From the NCBI RefSeq assembly GCF_019139675.1, contig NZ_CP077077.1:4650001-4714000 (forward strand): a stretch of 64,000 nt of DNA, read 5' to 3'. Both the position numbers and the translations under genes were made by a program. The notes under the pieces are model-generated. The model did not search any database, was not told where the DNA came from, and worked only from the letters and a program-made list of their open reading frames with translations. Position 1 is the stretch's first letter; every line of letters starts with the position of its first letter. The stretch is from Pseudomonas maumuensis. GTDB taxonomy: Bacteria > Pseudomonadota > Gammaproteobacteria > Pseudomonadales > Pseudomonadaceae. This document shows positions 8,691-17,412 of this stretch, piece by piece.

Positions 8691-9068
8691 ATGTCCCTGA
8701 TCAACGAGTACCGCGCCACCGAAGAAGCTATCAAAGAACTTCAGGCCCGTCTGGCCAACCTGTCGCAAGACGGCAAACTGCAAAAAGAGCTGGAGTTCGA
8801 AAAGAAGCTGCGCGAGCTGATGGCCGAAAATGGCAAATCGCTGCGTGACGTGATCGCCCTGCTCGACCCAGAAAGCAAACTGAGCAAAGCCCCGCGCGGC
8901 GCGGTCAAGGCCACGGGCACCAAACGTGCGCGCAAGGTCAAGCAATACAAGAACCCGCACAATGGCGAGGTTATTGAAACCAAGGGTGGCAACCACAAAA
9001 CCCTGAAAGAATGGAAAGCCAAGTGGGGCGGCGACGTCGTCGAAAGCTGGGCCACCCTGCTGGACTGA
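8691..9068 (+). CDS. mvaT: H-NS-like nucleoid protein of the MvaT family
   Basis: This 125-residue DNA-binding protein silences AT-rich and horizontally acquired genes in Pseudomonas. The N-terminal half (residues 1-60) is a charged coiled coil for dimerisation and higher-order assembly; a flexible linker with KRARKVKQYKNP leads to the C-terminal minor-groove-binding domain with GGNHKTLKEWKAKWG. The orthologue at this place in P. putida is called TurA. It stands alone with its own promoter and a strong terminator. Confidence 0.93.
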   Translation: MSLINEYRATEEAIKELQARLANLSQDGKLQKELEFEKKLRELMAENGKSLRDVIALLDPESKLSKAPRGAVKATGTKRARKVKQYKNPHNGEVIETKGGNHKTLKEWKAKWGGDVVESWATLLD

Positions 9069-9095
9069 TACGCTTAGGCGATTGGTTGCAACATG

Positions 9096-9125
9096 AAAAC
9101 GCCGGCACTTGCCGGCGTTTTTGTT
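9096..9125 (+). terminator. Rho-independent terminator of mvaT
   Basis: AAAACGCCGGCA-CTT-GCCGGCGTTTTT forms an 8-9 bp GC hairpin flanked by A and T runs 28 bases after the mvaT stop. The symmetrical A and T runs suit termination of both mvaT and the convergent sbcB. Confidence 0.88.
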
Positions 9126-9137
9126 TATCTGCACATT

Positions 9138-10568
9138 TCAGAGCTGGTACTGCACTTTCAGTTTCTGGACATGGCACTCCCAAGCATGCAGCACCCGCCG
9201 TCCCACCTCGCTGGCATCAGCCAGACTGCTCTGGCATGCCTGCTCGAAATCAGCCAGGGTGTTCGGAGCACCATAAGTAGAATCAGTAAGACGTTGCTGG
9301 CAGAACGCATGCCAACGTGCCCGTTCTTGATCATCAAGGGTGTCGGAAAAGTTTCGCGCACGATAGCGGAACAGCAACTCCGGCAAGCGTGGATCATCGA
9401 ACATCCATTGCCCCTTGGCCAACTGCTGTGGGTCCGTACATCGCACTTGCTCGCTAAGGCGCTTGTCCCGGTCGCCGAGGAAGCCCTCATACAACTGTTG
9501 CTCCGGGTCTTCGCTGGGTGCAAAGCCCTCTTCCTGATAGATGATCTCCAGCTTGTCTCGCCAAACAGCCTGCTGGTTGGCTAGCCGCTCCGCCTGTGCC
9601 TGCAACGTCGACAACTCGATTCCCAGACGTTGTTGATCGGCTGGACGCAGTACCGACAGCGGCGCCAACACCGGACAACGATTGATATGCACCAACTTCA
9701 GCGGTACCGGTAGTTCGCCCGGTGTCATATCTTCATGCCGCGTATACAAGCGCTGACGCAATGCTTGAGCGCTCTCCTGGAGCAGAGGCGAAGTGTCCTG
9801 TTGCAAGTCGCAAACTATCAGCGCATTGCGATTACGCGGGTGCCATGCCAATGGCAGCACCACACCGATATAGTTGCGCTGGGCCGAGAAACGTCCGGAT
9901 ACATGTACCAGGGGCTGCAATAGCCGGATCTGCTCCATGACCTTGTGCTTGCTGCGTAACTGGAACAACCAGTCATACAACCTGGGTTGCCTGTCGCGAA
10001 TCAACCGTGCCAGGGCAATAGTCGCCCGCACGTCGGAAAGTGCTTCGTGGGCATGTCCGTGGTCGATGCCATTGGCCTTGCTCAACAGTTCCAGGCGCAA
10101 ACTGGTACGCCCATCCTGTTGTGGCCAGACGATGCCCTCCGGGCGCAGCGCATAGGCTGTACGCACCACATCGATCAAGTCCCAGCGGCTGTTGCCACCC
10201 TGCCATTCACGGGCATAGGGGTCGAAGAAGTTGCGGTAGAGGCTGTAGCGGGTGACCTCATCGTCGAAGCGCAATGTGTTGTAGCCGGCGCCACAGGTGC
10301 CGGGCCGGGCCAGCTGCTCATGGATCCGCGTCATGAATTCGGCCTCGCACAGCCCCTGGCTGGCCAGCTGCTGCGGGGTGATGCCGGTCACCAGGCAGGC
10401 CGCCGGGTGCGGCAGGATATCGTCGGAGGGGCGGCAATAGAGGCTGACAGGCGCCTCGATCTCGTTGAGGTCGAGGTCGGTGCGCACGCCTGCTACCTGC
10501 AGTGGGCGGTCGCAGCGCGGATTGATACCGGTGGTTTCGTAGTCGTGCCAGAAAATGCTGGAGCTCAC
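9138..10568 (-). CDS. sbcB: Exodeoxyribonuclease I
   Basis: SbcB is the 3'-to-5' single-strand DNA exonuclease that works with RecJ and mismatch repair and trims recombination intermediates. The 476-residue length is standard. The DEDD exonuclease motifs are present: DYETTG at residues 9-14, the central asparagine/aspartate region GYNTLRFDDE, and HEALSDVRA (H-x4-D) near 180. The C-terminal half is the SH3-like and helical part of the ExoI fold. The start is GTG at 10568 with AGGAAG five bases upstream. It is convergent with mvaT. Confidence 0.93.
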   Translation of the reverse strand: MSSSIFWHDYETTGINPRCDRPLQVAGVRTDLDLNEIEAPVSLYCRPSDDILPHPAACLVTGITPQQLASQGLCEAEFMTRIHEQLARPGTCGAGYNTLRFDDEVTRYSLYRNFFDPYAREWQGGNSRWDLIDVVRTAYALRPEGIVWPQQDGRTSLRLELLSKANGIDHGHAHEALSDVRATIALARLIRDRQPRLYDWLFQLRSKHKVMEQIRLLQPLVHVSGRFSAQRNYIGVVLPLAWHPRNRNALIVCDLQQDTSPLLQESAQALRQRLYTRHEDMTPGELPVPLKLVHINRCPVLAPLSVLRPADQQRLGIELSTLQAQAERLANQQAVWRDKLEIIYQEEGFAPSEDPEQQLYEGFLGDRDKRLSEQVRCTDPQQLAKGQWMFDDPRLPELLFRYRARNFSDTLDDQERARWHAFCQQRLTDSTYGAPNTLADFEQACQSSLADASEVGRRVLHAWECHVQKLKVQYQL

Positions 10569-10629
10569 GGGGTCTTCCTGTTTCGAGGTCGACCAGAGTC
10601 TAACGGCACCTGCGCGGGCTGGGCCAGCC

Positions 10630-10989
10630 TCACACAGAGGCGTTCATGGGCCGGAAGCTGAAGAAGTCGCGCAGAGAGCGGACGAAGTCATCGTATTCCT
10701 GGGGTGCCTGCAGCAGCATGAAACCGGCATCGAAATGCCCTGGGGTCTCATCTTCGCGGCACCATAGGCAACTGCCGGTCAGGTTTATGAACTGCAGTCC
10801 ACCGCCGGCCAGGGGAACCCGCAGTTGCAGCTCGAAGTCCGGCCCCACCAGCACCGGTAACTGGCTGATCAGCATCAGGCCGTCCTCCGACGCGTTGCCC
10901 AGATAGCCGATCTGCTGATCGGTGCAGCGGTTGAAGACCTTGAGCACGCAAGGCAGCTGATGGCGTTGTATGTGTCGCTCGATAAACAT
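10630..10989 (-). CDS. PilZ-domain c-di-GMP-binding protein
   Basis: This small cytoplasmic protein of 119 residues consists of one PilZ domain. Both c-di-GMP motifs are visible: RxxxR as RHIQR at about residues 5-9 and the N/D-x-S-x-x-G motif as NASEDG near 34-39. The start at 10989 gives the common N-terminus MFIERHIQRHQLP; a longer in-frame start upstream adds residues unlike the family. It probably acts as a c-di-GMP-responsive effector; the partner is unknown. It lies between sbcB and a lipoprotein gene, all on the same strand. Confidence 0.82.
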   Translation of the reverse strand: MFIERHIQRHQLPCVLKVFNRCTDQQIGYLGNASEDGLMLISQLPVLVGPDFELQLRVPLAGGGLQFINLTGSCLWCREDETPGHFDAGFMLLQAPQEYDDFVRSLRDFFSFRPMNASV

Positions 10990-11064
10990 GATCGCAGTGA
11001 AGTCCTGTACCCGGAGCCAGGAATACAAGGTACTGGCGATGATCGTTACAACTCTCTAACAGAT

Positions 11065-11088
11065 TAGTCCAGTCCGACGGACGGACTA
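11065..11088. repeat. Nested inverted repeat upstream of the PilZ gene
   Basis: TAGTCC and GGACTA bracket an inner GTCC-GAC-GGAC palindrome, giving a 24-base element about 75 bases before the PilZ start. It may be an operator or an RNA stem in the leader; the sequence alone does not decide. Confidence 0.4.
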
Positions 11089-11105
11089 CATGAAATCATC
11101 GAGAC

Positions 11106-11125
11106 CTTGGGATTAACGCCAAGGT
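11106..11125 (-). terminator. Hairpin overlapping the stop of the TPR lipoprotein gene
   Basis: On the minus strand, CCTTGG and CCAAGG flank an 8-base loop that contains the lipoprotein stop codon. There is no T tract, so it is a weak terminator candidate or an mRNA end stabiliser. Confidence 0.35.
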
Positions 11126-11499
11126 GTAGTGCTCACCGGGCTGGCCACCGCTGCTTCGCTGCCACGCAAGTGCCCGAGCTTCTCCAGCGTTTGCAGGCGT
11201 GCCTGGGCGCGGTAGGCGTACTCGTTGCGCGGGTACTGTTGGATCAGGTACTGGTAGGTCTGCGCCGCATCGACGTAGAGTTTCTGGCGCTCCAAGCACT
11301 GCCCGCGCAGCAGCGACACTTCCGGGTGAATGAACGGACGGGCGCGGCTGGTACGGTCGACCTGCGACAGCTCCAGCATCACCTTTGCGCAATCGCCACG
11401 GTCGTAGGCGCGATAGGCGTTGTTCAGGTGGTGGTCCATGGACCAGCGGGTGCAGCCGACGACACTGGCCGCCATGGTCAAAACGATCAGGGTGCGCAT
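11113..11499 (-). CDS. Small TPR-containing lipoprotein
   Basis: This 128-residue exported lipoprotein has a short hydrophobic signal ending in the lipobox VVGC (cysteine 15). The mature part holds helical repeats with tetratricopeptide character (NAYRAYDRGDCAKVMLELSQ and DAAQTYQYLIQQYPRNEYAYRAQARLQ), resembling protein-interaction scaffolds of the outer-membrane-lipoprotein type. The start at 11499 is preceded by AGGAG at seven bases; the longer frame adds a non-signal stretch. Function unknown. It is divergent from pykA. Confidence 0.75.
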   Translation of the reverse strand: MRTLIVLTMAASVVGCTRWSMDHHLNNAYRAYDRGDCAKVMLELSQVDRTSRARPFIHPEVSLLRGQCLERQKLYVDAAQTYQYLIQQYPRNEYAYRAQARLQTLEKLGHLRGSEAAVASPVSTTPWR

Positions 11500-11679
11500 G
11501 GGAATTCTCCTTTGATGGCAGTGTATCGGCCTTTCACGACAAATCTTCACAGGCTTTTGCAAGCATACCCCCGCCGTTCAAACGCAACTCGTCTTCGTGT
11601 GCCGGTAGTGCATCGGAACAATGACTACAGCGTAATTGAGGAGTAGCCTTTCGCTGCGCTTCACTATAGGAGTCTGTGC

Positions 11680-13134
11680 ATGACCATCCGCCGTACCAAA
11701 ATCGTCGCCACCCTTGGCCCCGCCAGCAATTCGCCGGAAGTGATCGAGCAGCTGATCCTCGCCGGCCTGGACGTGGCACGCTTGAACTTCTCCCACGGCA
11801 CCCCGGACGAGCACAAGGCCCGCGCCCGCCTGATCCGCGACATCGCCGCCAAGAACGGCCGCCACGTCGCACTGCTGGGCGACCTGCAGGGTCCGAAGAT
11901 CCGCATCGCCAAGTTCGCCAACAAGCGCATCGAACTGAAAGTCGGTGACAAGTTCACCTTCTCCACCGCCCACCCGCTCACCGAAGGCAACCAGGACATC
12001 GTCGGCATCGACTACCCCGACCTGGTCAAGGACTGCGGCGTCGGTGACGAACTGCTGCTCGACGATGGCCGCGTGGTCATGCGCGTCGAGACCGCCACTG
12101 CCGATGCCCTGCACTGCGTGGTGATCATCGGTGGCCCGCTGTCGGACCACAAAGGCATCAACCGCAAAGGTGGCGGCCTGACCGCGCCGGCCCTGACCGA
12201 AAAAGACAAGGCCGACATCAAGCTGGCCGCGGAAATGGACCTGGACTACCTGGCCGTATCGTTCCCGCGTGACGCCAGTGACATGGAATACGCGCGCAAG
12301 CTGCGTGACGAAGCCGGCGGCAGCGCCTGGCTGGTGGCCAAGATCGAACGCGCCGAAGCAGTGGCCGACGACGAGACCCTCGACCAGCTGATCCTCGCTT
12401 CCGACGCCGTCATGGTCGCCCGTGGCGACCTGGGCGTGGAAATCGGCGACGCCGAGCTGATCGCGATCCAGAAGAAGATCATCCAGCACGCCCGCCGCAA
12501 CAACAAGGCGGTGATCGTGGCGACCCAGATGATGGAGTCGATGATCCAGAACCCGATGCCGACCCGCGCCGAAGTGTCCGACGTGGCCAACGCCGTGCTC
12601 GACAACACCGACGCGGTGATGCTCTCGGCCGAGAGCGCCGCCGGCAGCTACCCGATCGAGGCGGTCCAGGCCATGGCCCGCATCTGCTCGGGCGCCGAGA
12701 AACACCCGACCAGCCAGAAGTCCAGCCACCGCCTGCACACCACCTTCGAACGCTGCGACGAGAGCATCGCCCTGGCGGCCATGTATACCGCCAACCACTT
12801 CCCCGGCGTCAAGGCGATCATCGCCCTCACCGAAAGTGGCTATACCCCGCTGATCATGTCGCGCCTGCGTTCGCACGTGCCGATCTTCGCCCTGTCGCCG
12901 CACCGCGCCACCCAGGCCCGTGCCAACATGTTCCGCGGCGTCTACCCGATCGCCTTCGACCCGGCTTCGCTGCCGGCCGACAAGGTCAGCCAGGCGGCGG
13001 TCGACGAGCTGCTCAAGCGCGGCCTGGTCGAGCAAGGCGACTGGGTCATCCTGACCAAGGGTGACAGCTACCACACCATCGGTGGCACCAACGGCATGAA
13101 GATCCTGCATGTCGGTGATCCGCTGGTCGGCTGA
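11680..13134 (+). CDS. pykA: Pyruvate kinase
   Basis: This 484-residue enzyme converts phosphoenolpyruvate and ADP to pyruvate and ATP, the last step of lower glycolysis/Entner-Doudoroff. Key motifs are present: ARLNFSHGT near residue 35, the active-site lysine region LVAKIERAEAV near 220, metal-binding VARGDLGVEIG near 248, and ATQMMESMIQNPMPTRAEVSDVANA near 280. The C-terminal allosteric domain is intact. The sequence is of the PykA (type II) sort. AGGAG lies 9 bases before the ATG. It is monocistronic and followed by a palindrome. Confidence 0.95.
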   Translation: MTIRRTKIVATLGPASNSPEVIEQLILAGLDVARLNFSHGTPDEHKARARLIRDIAAKNGRHVALLGDLQGPKIRIAKFANKRIELKVGDKFTFSTAHPLTEGNQDIVGIDYPDLVKDCGVGDELLLDDGRVVMRVETATADALHCVVIIGGPLSDHKGINRKGGGLTAPALTEKDKADIKLAAEMDLDYLAVSFPRDASDMEYARKLRDEAGGSAWLVAKIERAEAVADDETLDQLILASDAVMVARGDLGVEIGDAELIAIQKKIIQHARRNNKAVIVATQMMESMIQNPMPTRAEVSDVANAVLDNTDAVMLSAESAAGSYPIEAVQAMARICSGAEKHPTSQKSSHRLHTTFERCDESIALAAMYTANHFPGVKAIIALTESGYTPLIMSRLRSHVPIFALSPHRATQARANMFRGVYPIAFDPASLPADKVSQAAVDELLKRGLVEQGDWVILTKGDSYHTIGGTNGMKILHVGDPLVG

Positions 13135-13148
13135 TCTGCCAGCAAAAG

Positions 13149-13182
13149 CCATCGCGGGGCGACCCGACTTGCCCCGCGATGG
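13149..13182. repeat. Palindrome after pykA
   Basis: CCATCGCGGGGC and GCCCCGCGATGG form perfect 12-base arms around a 10-base loop in the gap between the convergent pykA and ferredoxin-reductase genes. It resembles the element at 61606-61653 and may serve as a bidirectional terminator or a REP-family repeat. Confidence 0.65.
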
Positions 13183-13191
13183 GTTCAGGCC

Positions 13192-14112
13192 TCAGGCGTG
13201 TTCAGTGAAAACATCCGCCAACACCTGATTCCGCGGCACCCCGGCAATGAACAGTCGACGCGCGAAGCGTTCGACACTCCCCGGCGCCCCGCACAGCAAT
13301 GCCATGGTCTGGCGCGACGCCAGGCGCAAACCGGCCAGCGCCTCATCCAACTGCTCGGCCAGCACCAACTCCACCTTCACCCCTTCCAGCGCCTGCAACG
13401 CCTCGGCCAGGTAGTGCCCGGCTGGCGAGCGCGCCACATGCAGCAGCCGAATCTCGCCCTGATGCCCCTGGCGCAGCGCCTCGCGCAGAATGCCCCACAA
13501 AGGTGCCAGCCCGGTGCCCGCCGCCAGCAGCCACAAAGGCCGCGCCTGCCAGTCAGGGTCGTAGTGCAGCGCCCCGCCGCGCAGCTCGCCCAGCCTCAAC
13601 GCATGGCCTACGTGCAACTGCCGGGCCCGGTCGCAAAACGCGCCGGGGCGGCTGCAATCCAGGTGAAACTCCAGCGCCTCATCCTCTCCCGGCAGGCTCG
13701 CCAGCGAGTAGGGGCGGGCCACGTCGCCACACCACAGCACCAGGTGCTGTCCAGCCTGGTAGCGCAGCGGCCGGCCTGGGCGCAGGCGCAGGCGCAGCAC
13801 GTCGCCGAACCAGTCCAGGGCAACCACACTGGCCGGCAGGCCATCGTGCAGCGGGTCGAATAACGCCACCTGCAGGTCGCCGGCCACCGAGCACTGGCAG
13901 GCCAGGCGCCAGCCCTCGTCGTGCTGGGCGGCGCTCAGGGCCTCTGGCTTGGCATCCAGGGGCTGGCCATCGAGGCAACGCACCAGGCAGGCGTGGCAAC
14001 TGCCAGCGCGGCAGCTATAGGGCACATTCAAGCCTGCCTCGTTGAGGGCATCGAGCAGATTGCTGCCGCTTGGCACTGCCCATTGGCGCTCGCCCACGTA
14101 AAGTTCGGGCAT
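13192..14112 (-). CDS. 2Fe-2S ferredoxin/NAD(P)H oxidoreductase fusion
   Basis: This 306-residue soluble electron-transfer protein has an N-terminal plant-type [2Fe-2S] ferredoxin domain (CRAGSCHACLVRC around residues 35-47, fourth ligand in RLACQCS near 75) and a C-terminal ferredoxin-NADP reductase module with the FAD motif RPYSLAS and the nucleotide-binding motif AAGTGLAPLWGI. Such reductases feed electrons to an oxygenase or other partner, but none is encoded nearby. The start at 14112 (MPELYVGERQW) fits the ferredoxin N-terminus; the longer frame reads through a REP element. It is divergent from fumA. Confidence 0.83.
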   Translation of the reverse strand: MPELYVGERQWAVPSGSNLLDALNEAGLNVPYSCRAGSCHACLVRCLDGQPLDAKPEALSAAQHDEGWRLACQCSVAGDLQVALFDPLHDGLPASVVALDWFGDVLRLRLRPGRPLRYQAGQHLVLWCGDVARPYSLASLPGEDEALEFHLDCSRPGAFCDRARQLHVGHALRLGELRGGALHYDPDWQARPLWLLAAGTGLAPLWGILREALRQGHQGEIRLLHVARSPAGHYLAEALQALEGVKVELVLAEQLDEALAGLRLASRQTMALLCGAPGSVERFARRLFIAGVPRNQVLADVFTEHA

Positions 14113-14438
14113 GGTCAGGTTTCTCATTCGATTCAAGATTTTCCGGGGGCGCTTTGCGCCCCATCGCCGGCAAGCCGGCTCCCACAGGGGCTGTGCATTG
14201 CCGGCGAAACGCTCCCGATACAACAGCATCGCATGTCATCAGCAAAAAGGATGCCCCTTCCCTGCCGACCTTGGTCCAGACCACGTGCAGGTGTTTCCGC
14301 AGGCGGGGCACGGTATACTGCCGCGCCTTTTTTGTGCCGGCCCGACCAGCCGGCGCCTTGCCAGGCGTTCCTGACATACAGGTATGCACTGTCGGAATGC
14401 CTTTACGAATGTTCCCGTCTTTAAGAGGAGCGCGCTGC
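14113..14438. promoter_or_regulatory. Divergent region between the ferredoxin reductase gene and fumA
   Basis: This 326-base stretch has no convincing gene. It holds one REP unit (14158-14189), a TATACT -10-like hexamer at 14314-14319 that could drive fumA, and the strong ribosome site AAGAGGAG before the fumA ATG. Open frames crossing it are artefacts of GC content. Confidence 0.5.
14158..14189. repeat. REP element, single unit
   Basis: CATCGCCGGCAAGCCGGCTC followed by CCACAGG is the Pseudomonas REP core, with the internal stem GCCGG/CCGGC. The same unit recurs at 45643-45717, 58438-58463 and 62983-63080. Confidence 0.75.
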
Positions 14439-15962
14439 ATGACCGTGATCAAGCAAGACGACCTGATTCAGAGCGTCGCCGACGCCCTGCAATTCATCTC
14501 GTACTACCACCCCGTCGACTTCATCCAGGCGATGCACGAGGCCTACCTGCGTGAAGAGTCGCCTGCCGCGCGTGACTCGATCGCCCAGATCCTGATCAAC
14601 TCGCGCATGTGCGCCACCGGCCACCGCCCGATCTGCCAGGACACCGGCATCGTCACCGTGTTCGTGCGCGTCGGCATGGACGTGCGCTGGGACGGCGCCA
14701 CCCTGAGCGTCGACGACATGATCAACGAAGGTGTGCGCCGCGCCTACAACCTGCCCGAGAACGTCCTGCGCGCCTCGATCCTGGCCGACCCGGCCGGTGC
14801 ACGCAAGAACACCAAGGACAACACCCCAGCCGTTATCCACTACTCGATCGTCCCAGGCGACAAGGTCGAGGTGGATGTCGCGGCCAAGGGCGGCGGTTCG
14901 GAAAACAAGTCGAAGATGGCCATGCTCAACCCGTCCGACTCGATCGTCGACTGGGTGCTCAAGACCGTCCCGACCATGGGCGCTGGCTGGTGCCCGCCTG
15001 GCATGCTTGGCATCGGCATCGGCGGCACCGCCGAGAAGGCCGCGGTGATGGCCAAGGAAGTGTTGATGGAATCCATCGACATCCATGAGCTGAAAGCCCG
15101 TGGCCCGCAGAACCGCCTCGAAGAGATCCGCCTGGAGCTGTTCGACAAGGTCAACCAGCTGGGCATCGGCGCCCAGGGCCTGGGCGGCCTGACCACCGTG
15201 CTCGACGTCAAGATCATGGACTACCCGACCCACGCCGCCTCCTTGCCGGTGTGCATGATCCCCAACTGCGCCGCCACCCGTCACGCCCACTTCGTGCTCG
15301 ACGGCTCCGGCCCGGCCGAGCTGGAAGCGCCGTCGCTGGACGCCTACCCGGAAATCGTCTGGGAAGCCGGCCCGAGCGCCCGCCGCGTGAACCTCGACGA
15401 GATCACCCCGGAAGAAGTCGCCAGCTGGCAGCCAGGCGAGACCATCCTGCTCAACGGCAAGATGCTCACCGGCCGCGATGCCGCGCACAAGCGCATGGTC
15501 GAAATGCTCAACCGTGGTGAAGAGCTGCCGGTCGACCTCAAAGGTCGCTTCATCTACTACGTCGGCCCGGTCGACCCGGTCGGTGACGAAGTAGTCGGCC
15601 CAGCGGGCCCGACCACCGCCACGCGGATGGACAAGTTCACCCGGCAGATCCTCGAGCAGACCGGCCTCTTGGGCATGATCGGCAAGTCCGAACGTGGCCC
15701 GACCGCCATCGAAGCGATCAAGGACAACAAGGCCGTGTACCTGATGGCCGTCGGCGGCGCCGCCTACCTGGTGGCCCAGGCCATCCGCAAGTCGAAGGTC
15801 CTGGCCTTTGCCGAGCTGGGCATGGAAGCGATCTACGAGTTCGAAGTGAAGGACATGCCGGTCACCGTCGCGGTGGACAGCAAGGGTGAATCGGTGCATA
15901 TCACCGGCCCTGCGCTGTGGCAGAGCAAGATCGCCGAAAGCCTGGCGGTGGAAGTGAAGTAA
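14439..15962 (+). CDS. fumA: Fumarate hydratase, class I (iron-sulfur)
   Basis: This 507-residue oxygen-sensitive [4Fe-4S] enzyme interconverts fumarate and malate in the TCA cycle. The N-terminal alpha domain carries cluster-ligand regions (ICQDTGIVTVFV near residue 65; NKSKMAMLNPSDS near 160; CMIPNCAATRH near 275) and the C-terminal beta domain carries GPTTATRMDKFT near 390. The ATG at 14439 with AAGAGGAG upstream is the real start; the long in-frame extension before it covers a REP element and the promoter. It ends at a clear terminator. Confidence 0.94.
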   Translation: MTVIKQDDLIQSVADALQFISYYHPVDFIQAMHEAYLREESPAARDSIAQILINSRMCATGHRPICQDTGIVTVFVRVGMDVRWDGATLSVDDMINEGVRRAYNLPENVLRASILADPAGARKNTKDNTPAVIHYSIVPGDKVEVDVAAKGGGSENKSKMAMLNPSDSIVDWVLKTVPTMGAGWCPPGMLGIGIGGTAEKAAVMAKEVLMESIDIHELKARGPQNRLEEIRLELFDKVNQLGIGAQGLGGLTTVLDVKIMDYPTHAASLPVCMIPNCAATRHAHFVLDGSGPAELEAPSLDAYPEIVWEAGPSARRVNLDEITPEEVASWQPGETILLNGKMLTGRDAAHKRMVEMLNRGEELPVDLKGRFIYYVGPVDPVGDEVVGPAGPTTATRMDKFTRQILEQTGLLGMIGKSERGPTAIEAIKDNKAVYLMAVGGAAYLVAQAIRKSKVLAFAELGMEAIYEFEVKDMPVTVAVDSKGESVHITGPALWQSKIAESLAVEVK

Positions 15963-15984
15963 AGCACCGCTCGCCGTCAACGGA

Positions 15985-16014
15985 ACGCCCGGCCCACGCC
16001 GGGCGTTTTCGTTT
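15985..16014 (+). terminator. Rho-independent terminator of fumA
   Basis: ACGCCCGGC-CCAC-GCCGGGCGTTTTC followed by GTTT forms a 9-bp GC stem with a T-rich tail 22 bases after the stop, between fumA and the convergent acetyltransferase gene. Confidence 0.85.
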
Positions 16015-16044
16015 ACGGCGCTCGCTTGAGCGACTCAGGAAAGA

Positions 16045-16635
16045 TCATGCGGGCAGCGCCTTGAGCCAGAACGACATGATCTTGGCCGACTGCGCCTGCT
16101 CGTCGAGATCACGCCAATGGTAGGCGGTACGCAGCGAAGGCTCATGCAGAAAGCCGCGGTTGCGCCAGAACCCCTGCAGTGGCTTATAGTCCGCCGGGCG
16201 CCGCGGGTGCCCAGAGGGGCGCTCCACCGCACAAAACGCACAGGCATCGAACTCGGCCAGCTTGTGCGCATAGGACTCGCGCTCGATGAAGAAGCGTACG
16301 CCAAGTCCCTGCCCACGGTACGCCGGCAAAAGCACCGACTCGCCGAAGTAGTAGACCGAGGCCGGGTCGCGCCCCTGGGCGAGAAACGGTTGCTGCAGCT
16401 CGGAATCGACATCCACCAACGGCATGCCGGTGGCGGCGCCCACCACCTGGCTGCCGTCTAGCGCCAGCACCACCAGGCTGCGCCCGGATTCGGCGTAGCT
16501 GGCCAGGTAATCGGCCTGGTGACTCAGGGTGCTGTCCAGGAGATAGGGAAACTCGCGAAACAGCGTCAGACGCAAGCGCGCGAGGTCATCGATGTAAGGC
16601 GCTATGGCGGCGCCATGGAGCAAACGTATTTCCAT
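16045..16635 (-). CDS. GNAT-family N-acetyltransferase
   Basis: This 196-residue cytoplasmic protein has the Gcn5-related fold. The acetyl-CoA-binding motif A is visible as VLLPAYRGQGLGVRFF near residues 100-116, preceded by the beta-4 strand YYFGESVLL. The substrate cannot be read from the sequence. The C-terminal part (PLQGFWRNRGFLHEPSLRTAYHWRDLDE) suggests a small-molecule acceptor site. It is transcribed alone. Confidence 0.82.
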   Translation of the reverse strand: MEIRLLHGAAIAPYIDDLARLRLTLFREFPYLLDSTLSHQADYLASYAESGRSLVVLALDGSQVVGAATGMPLVDVDSELQQPFLAQGRDPASVYYFGESVLLPAYRGQGLGVRFFIERESYAHKLAEFDACAFCAVERPSGHPRRPADYKPLQGFWRNRGFLHEPSLRTAYHWRDLDEQAQSAKIMSFWLKALPA

Positions 16636-16759
16636 GCGGGGCGGTCCTCCTGTCGATGGCCATGACTGAGGCCCACCCTAGCATCCACCCTGCCCTGCGG
16701 CCTTTCCCCTGCGCGACAGGTATTTCTCCATGACCGCTCCTACAGGTGAACCCTGTCAG

Positions 16760-17338
16760 TCAGGAGATACGGGTTCCCAGCACTTTCAAAAACGCCGCCA
16801 GCCACGCCGGATGCGCAGGCCATGCCGGCGCCGTGACCAGGTTGCCGTCAACATGCGCTTGATCTACCGCGATATCGATGAACTTACCACCCGCCAGGCG
16901 TACTTCCGGCGCACACGCGGGGTAGGCGCTGCATTCGCGTCCTTCCAGCACTCCAGCCGCCGCCAGCAACTGGGCTCCATGGCACACCGCCGCGATGGGC
17001 TTGCCAGCCTGGTCGAAGGCCTTGACCAGCTCCAGCACTCTGTCGTTCAGGCGCAGGTACTCCGGGGCGCGGCCACCGGGGATCAACAACGCGTCGTAAC
17101 TTTCGGCGCGCACCTGGACGAAGTCGTAGTTGAGGGCGAAGTTGTGCCCCGGCTTCTCGCTGTAGGTCTGCTCGCCCTCGAAATCGTGGATCGCCGTGCG
17201 CACCGTCTGCCCGGCGATCTTCTCCGGGCACACGGCATGGACGGTATGGCCGACCATGGCCAGGGCCTGGAACGGCACCATTACTTCGTAGTCCTCCACA
17301 TAGTCGCCCACCAGCATAAGAATCTTCTTCGCCGTCAT
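16760..17338 (-). CDS. DJ-1/PfpI-family protein
   Basis: This 192-residue protein of the class I glutamine-amidotransferase-like superfamily has the nucleophile elbow [14 protein letters not shown] with cysteine near residue 109 and an upstream acidic residue in the family position. Members include deglycases, cysteine proteases and stress proteins; this one resembles the general DJ-1/PfpI group and a precise activity cannot be assigned. The start MTAKKILML at 17338 is the family N-terminus; the same frame stays open far upstream only as an antisense artefact of the phospholipase gene. Confidence 0.83.
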   Translation of the reverse strand: MTAKKILMLVGDYVEDYEVMVPFQALAMVGHTVHAVCPEKIAGQTVRTAIHDFEGEQTYSEKPGHNFALNYDFVQVRAESYDALLIPGGRAPEYLRLNDRVLELVKAFDQAGKPIAAVCHGAQLLAAAGVLEGRECSAYPACAPEVRLAGGKFIDIAVDQAHVDGNLVTAPAWPAHPAWLAAFLKVLGTRIS

Positions 17339-17412
17339 CGCATCCACTCCATCGGTTGTCTGGGAACAGTTCCAGCACGATAGTCTGCTTTGCGTGACGG
17401 CGATACACGTCG

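Noticed and set aside
14070..14438. Extension of the fumA frame upstream of 14439
   Set aside because: It runs through a REP element and the promoter; the strong ribosome site and family N-terminus are at 14439.
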